DNA from: Enterocola sp045654205 | GTDB taxonomy: Bacteria > Bacteroidota > Bacteroidia > Bacteroidales > Paludibacteraceae | DNA length: 64,000 nucleotides | NCBI GenBank assembly: GCA_045654205.1 | Contig: JAZOMZ010000001.1 | Location: forward strand, 62,001-126,000 | Direction of reading: 5' to 3' | In this document: one piece after another, positions 62,778-64,000 of the stretch | Layout of the letters: each line of letters opens with the position of its first letter | Position numbering within the stretch: the first letter of the stretch is position 1 | The notes under the pieces: generated by a model | The model's database searches: none | Told to the model about the DNA's origin: nothing | The model's input: the letters and a program-made list of their open reading frames with translations, nothing else | Position numbers and translations under genes: made by a program

Positions 62778-62894
62778 TTACTCTAAAGTTTGGCGACTAA
62801 TAGATACCGACAAGAATACTGCAAAAATGCTCACGCTTAATTGTGTGGGCTTTTAGTTATTCTGTCGGTAGGTTACGCCAAACACCTAGAGTAA
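62778..62894 (+). ncRNA. Highly paired RNA-like structure, family unknown
   Basis: P1: TTACTCTA (62778-62785) with TAGAGTAA (62887-62894) and GTTTGGCG (62788-62795) with CGCCAAAC (62876-62883). P2: TACCGACAAGAAT (62805-62817) with ATTCTGTCGGTA (62859-62870), one bulge. P3: GCTCACGC (62829-62836) with GTGTGGGC (62843-62850) followed by TTTT. A further hairpin AACGG/CCGTT lies at 62955-62977. It sits between a good promoter and a small secreted-protein gene, so it is either a leader element or a separate RNA. I do not recognise the family. Confidence 0.6.
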
Positions 62895-63012
62895 GGATAT
62901 ACTAAAAGTACCACGCTTTTTTTGTGCGTATATTTTAACTCAGAAGAATGGTACAACGGAGTATTCGAAAAGCCGTTAAGTGAGTAGAATTATTATTTTA
63001 AATTAAATTATT

Positions 63013-63420
63013 ATGAAAAAATTATTATTAATGTTTACTTTATTATGTGCTTGTATAACCATTAATGCTGGTACTGATTCAGGGTCAGGATCATGTATAA
63101 TTAGAGGTACTTCTAATGATTATGTAGAAGCTACTGCATATTTAACAGCATCTAATGGTGAAATTTCTGGTTATGTTAATATTTCGAACTCTTCAAGTAA
63201 GCCTTTGATGTCGTATCGTCTCACAGTTACTGCAGAAGTTGTTACTACCTATTCTCATGGTAAATTAACTTGGGCGACTAAAACATTTTGTGATCAAACA
63301 TATCATAAAAAATGTGAACCTTATTCAGATACTTCAATAGAGTTAAAAACTCTATCTGGACATGCTGGATATGTTAGAAATGTACGAGTATCTATTTCAA
63401 ATCCAACATGTGATTATTAA
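63013..63420 (+). CDS. Small secreted protein of unknown function
   Basis: 135 residues. Signal peptide (about 1-19, ending TINAG), Gly/Ser-rich mature N-terminus (GTDSGSGSCIIRG), beta-strand pattern throughout, and four Cys in the mature part (CII, FCDQ, KKC, PTCDY) that could form two disulfides. No family recognised; a possible toxin, inhibitor or adhesin-like small domain. Preceded by an unusually long structured leader and followed by its own terminator, so it forms a stand-alone unit. Confidence 0.7.
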   Translation: MKKLLLMFTLLCACITINAGTDSGSGSCIIRGTSNDYVEATAYLTASNGEISGYVNISNSSSKPLMSYRLTVTAEVVTTYSHGKLTWATKTFCDQTYHKKCEPYSDTSIELKTLSGHAGYVRNVRVSISNPTCDY

Positions 63421-63519
63421 TTCTATTTAACTTGAATAAACTAAATCTATGGTCGATATGTGCCTTAATTCTGGATTATATTAATGCTCATACCTACTAT
63501 AGTGAAATAAAATAAAGTA

Positions 63520-63555
63520 AGAATCCTCTCATATTATTTTTGAGAGGATTTTTAT
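63520..63555 (+). terminator. Terminator of the small secreted protein gene
   Basis: AATCCTCTCA, loop, TGAGAGGATT followed by TTTAT. Confidence 0.75.
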
Positions 63556-63682
63556 ATTGAAATTTATCAAATGACTTGGTAGTTTTGCTGCGCATTACTC
63601 TGATAACTGCCTACCTAGAGAATAACCCCTACGGGGTAAACTGTATCACAATCTAACTCCTGTACAAGTCTATATAGGATAA

Positions 63683-63725
63683 TAAAAAACCAATGACCTC
63701 AAAATTTTGAGGTCATTGGTTTTTA
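63683..63725 (-). terminator. Terminator of the 55-residue membrane protein gene
   Basis: AAAACCAATGACCTCA with TGAGGTCATTGGTTTT; on the minus strand it ends in a T-run. The stem core is shared with 61893-61933. Confidence 0.75.
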
Positions 63726-63745
63726 TGGTAATTCTAAAAAGAAAA

Positions 63746-63913
63746 TTAATCCATAGATTTTCTAGTGCAGAATACGTGAAGGATAGCACCTACTAATAAT
63801 AATGCACCGCCAACAGCTAGCATCATATTGCTGTAATCAGCTGTGGCTAGGAATGATTGAGCAATTAATACTATTGCTCCGATAAGAACTACTATTACGC
63901 CTATGAATCTCAT
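63746..63913 (-). CDS. Small two-helix membrane protein
   Basis: 55 residues. Two membrane helices: FIGVIVVLIGAIVLIAQSFL (about 3-22) and MLAVGGALLLVGAILHVF (about 31-48), with a short loop (TADYSNM) and a basic tail TRKSMD. No enzyme motif; resembles small DUF-type Bacteroidales membrane proteins, function unknown. AT-rich upstream region to the window end; the promoter lies beyond what I can judge. Confidence 0.8.
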   Translation of the reverse strand: MRFIGVIVVLIGAIVLIAQSFLATADYSNMMLAVGGALLLVGAILHVFCTRKSMD

Positions 63914-64000
63914 AATATTATTATTTTTTATTGGTTATTTCTGTTTGAATATGCAAAGTAAATCAATATTTTTTATGTAAACAAAGAAAAGTGAATTAAA

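Larger units (their letters stand above)
62224..63012. other. 789-base gene-free region with repeats and a structured leader
   Basis: No open frame of note. It contains a MITE-like element (62474-62634), a promoter (62651-62682) and a paired RNA-like structure (62778-62894). The first 250 bases (62224-62473) show nothing recognisable. Confidence 0.6.
63421..63745. other. 325-base gene-free region between two small genes
   Basis: Holds two terminators (63520-63555 and 63683-63725). The bases between (63556-63682), including ACCCCTACGGGGT, show no further feature I can name. Confidence 0.5.

Noticed and set aside
62778..62894. Retron msr-msd RNA
   Set aside because: No reverse transcriptase gene in the surroundings; the next gene encodes a small secreted protein.
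1..64000. tRNA and rRNA genes
   Set aside because: No cloverleaf with TTCRANNC arm and no rRNA-like stretch noticed by eye; a tRNAscan run would settle it.

Overview
The window is chromosomal DNA of an AT-rich Bacteroidota bacterium, most likely of the order Bacteroidales. This rests on promoters of the TTG/TTTG-N19-21-TAnnTTTG type, lineage-typical families (DUF3822, DUF5723, DUF1573 pairs, WbqC), an ExbB/ExbD operon with two ExbD copies, and a secreted protease with a type IX secretion C-terminal domain. No rRNA, tRNA, CRISPR array or intact insertion sequence was seen.

Region 1 (1-16.5 kb) is an accessory contractile-injection locus of type VI secretion (T6SS) type. It holds a 5'-truncated VgrG spike gene and a companion coil/beta protein. 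A minus-strand pair follows: a PAAR-like DUF4280 tip protein and a protein that resembles ribosome recycling factor. Then comes a nine-gene plus-strand operon (5926-16490). It interleaves baseplate genes (TssG-like, TssK-like, TssE/gp25, TssF-like) with what looks like a complete ubiquitin-type conjugation cascade. That cascade is an E1 with adenylation motifs, a candidate catalytic Cys and a C-terminal region like the eukaryotic E1 ubiquitin-fold domain; a 105-residue ubiquitin-like protein ending in Gly; an E2 with HPN and a catalytic Cys; and a membrane lipoprotein with vWA, RING-like and FHA-like parts. Two further envelope proteins sit between them. Sheath, Hcp and ClpV genes are not in the window and may lie to the left of position 1. 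The locus is punctuated by two copies of a structured 3'-end repeat whose stem arms differ in sequence but keep pairing. This locus is the most interesting content of the window.

Region 2 (16.6-62 kb) is mostly core genome: aroE, a DedA protein, a TPR protein, an AI-2E-type permease, rsmI, a HAD phosphatase, TatD, the ExbB/ExbD operon, an M23 peptidase, folB, a fabG-like gene, a nitrilase-like gene, a PlsC-like gene, rsmD, a RecD/Pif1-like helicase, fadD-type acyl-CoA synthetase, rnc, fabF, acpP, thiamine pyrophosphokinase with a PnuC/PnuT transporter and a Crp-type regulator, an Lrp-type regulator, meaB, dapB, lepB, WbqC, a T9SS protease, recO, a glycosyltransferase, a radical-SAM enzyme, argH, pyrE and a phosphohexomutase.

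Region 3 (62-64 kb) is gene-poor: a truncated RhuM-like remnant, a 161-bp element with 27-29-bp terminal inverted repeats, a promoter followed by a roughly 117-nt highly paired RNA-like structure in the long leader of a small secreted protein, and a 55-residue membrane protein. Short heptanucleotide arrays (TCCTAAC/T) occur at gene ends and in one linker, and a REP-like palindrome sits inside a coding region.
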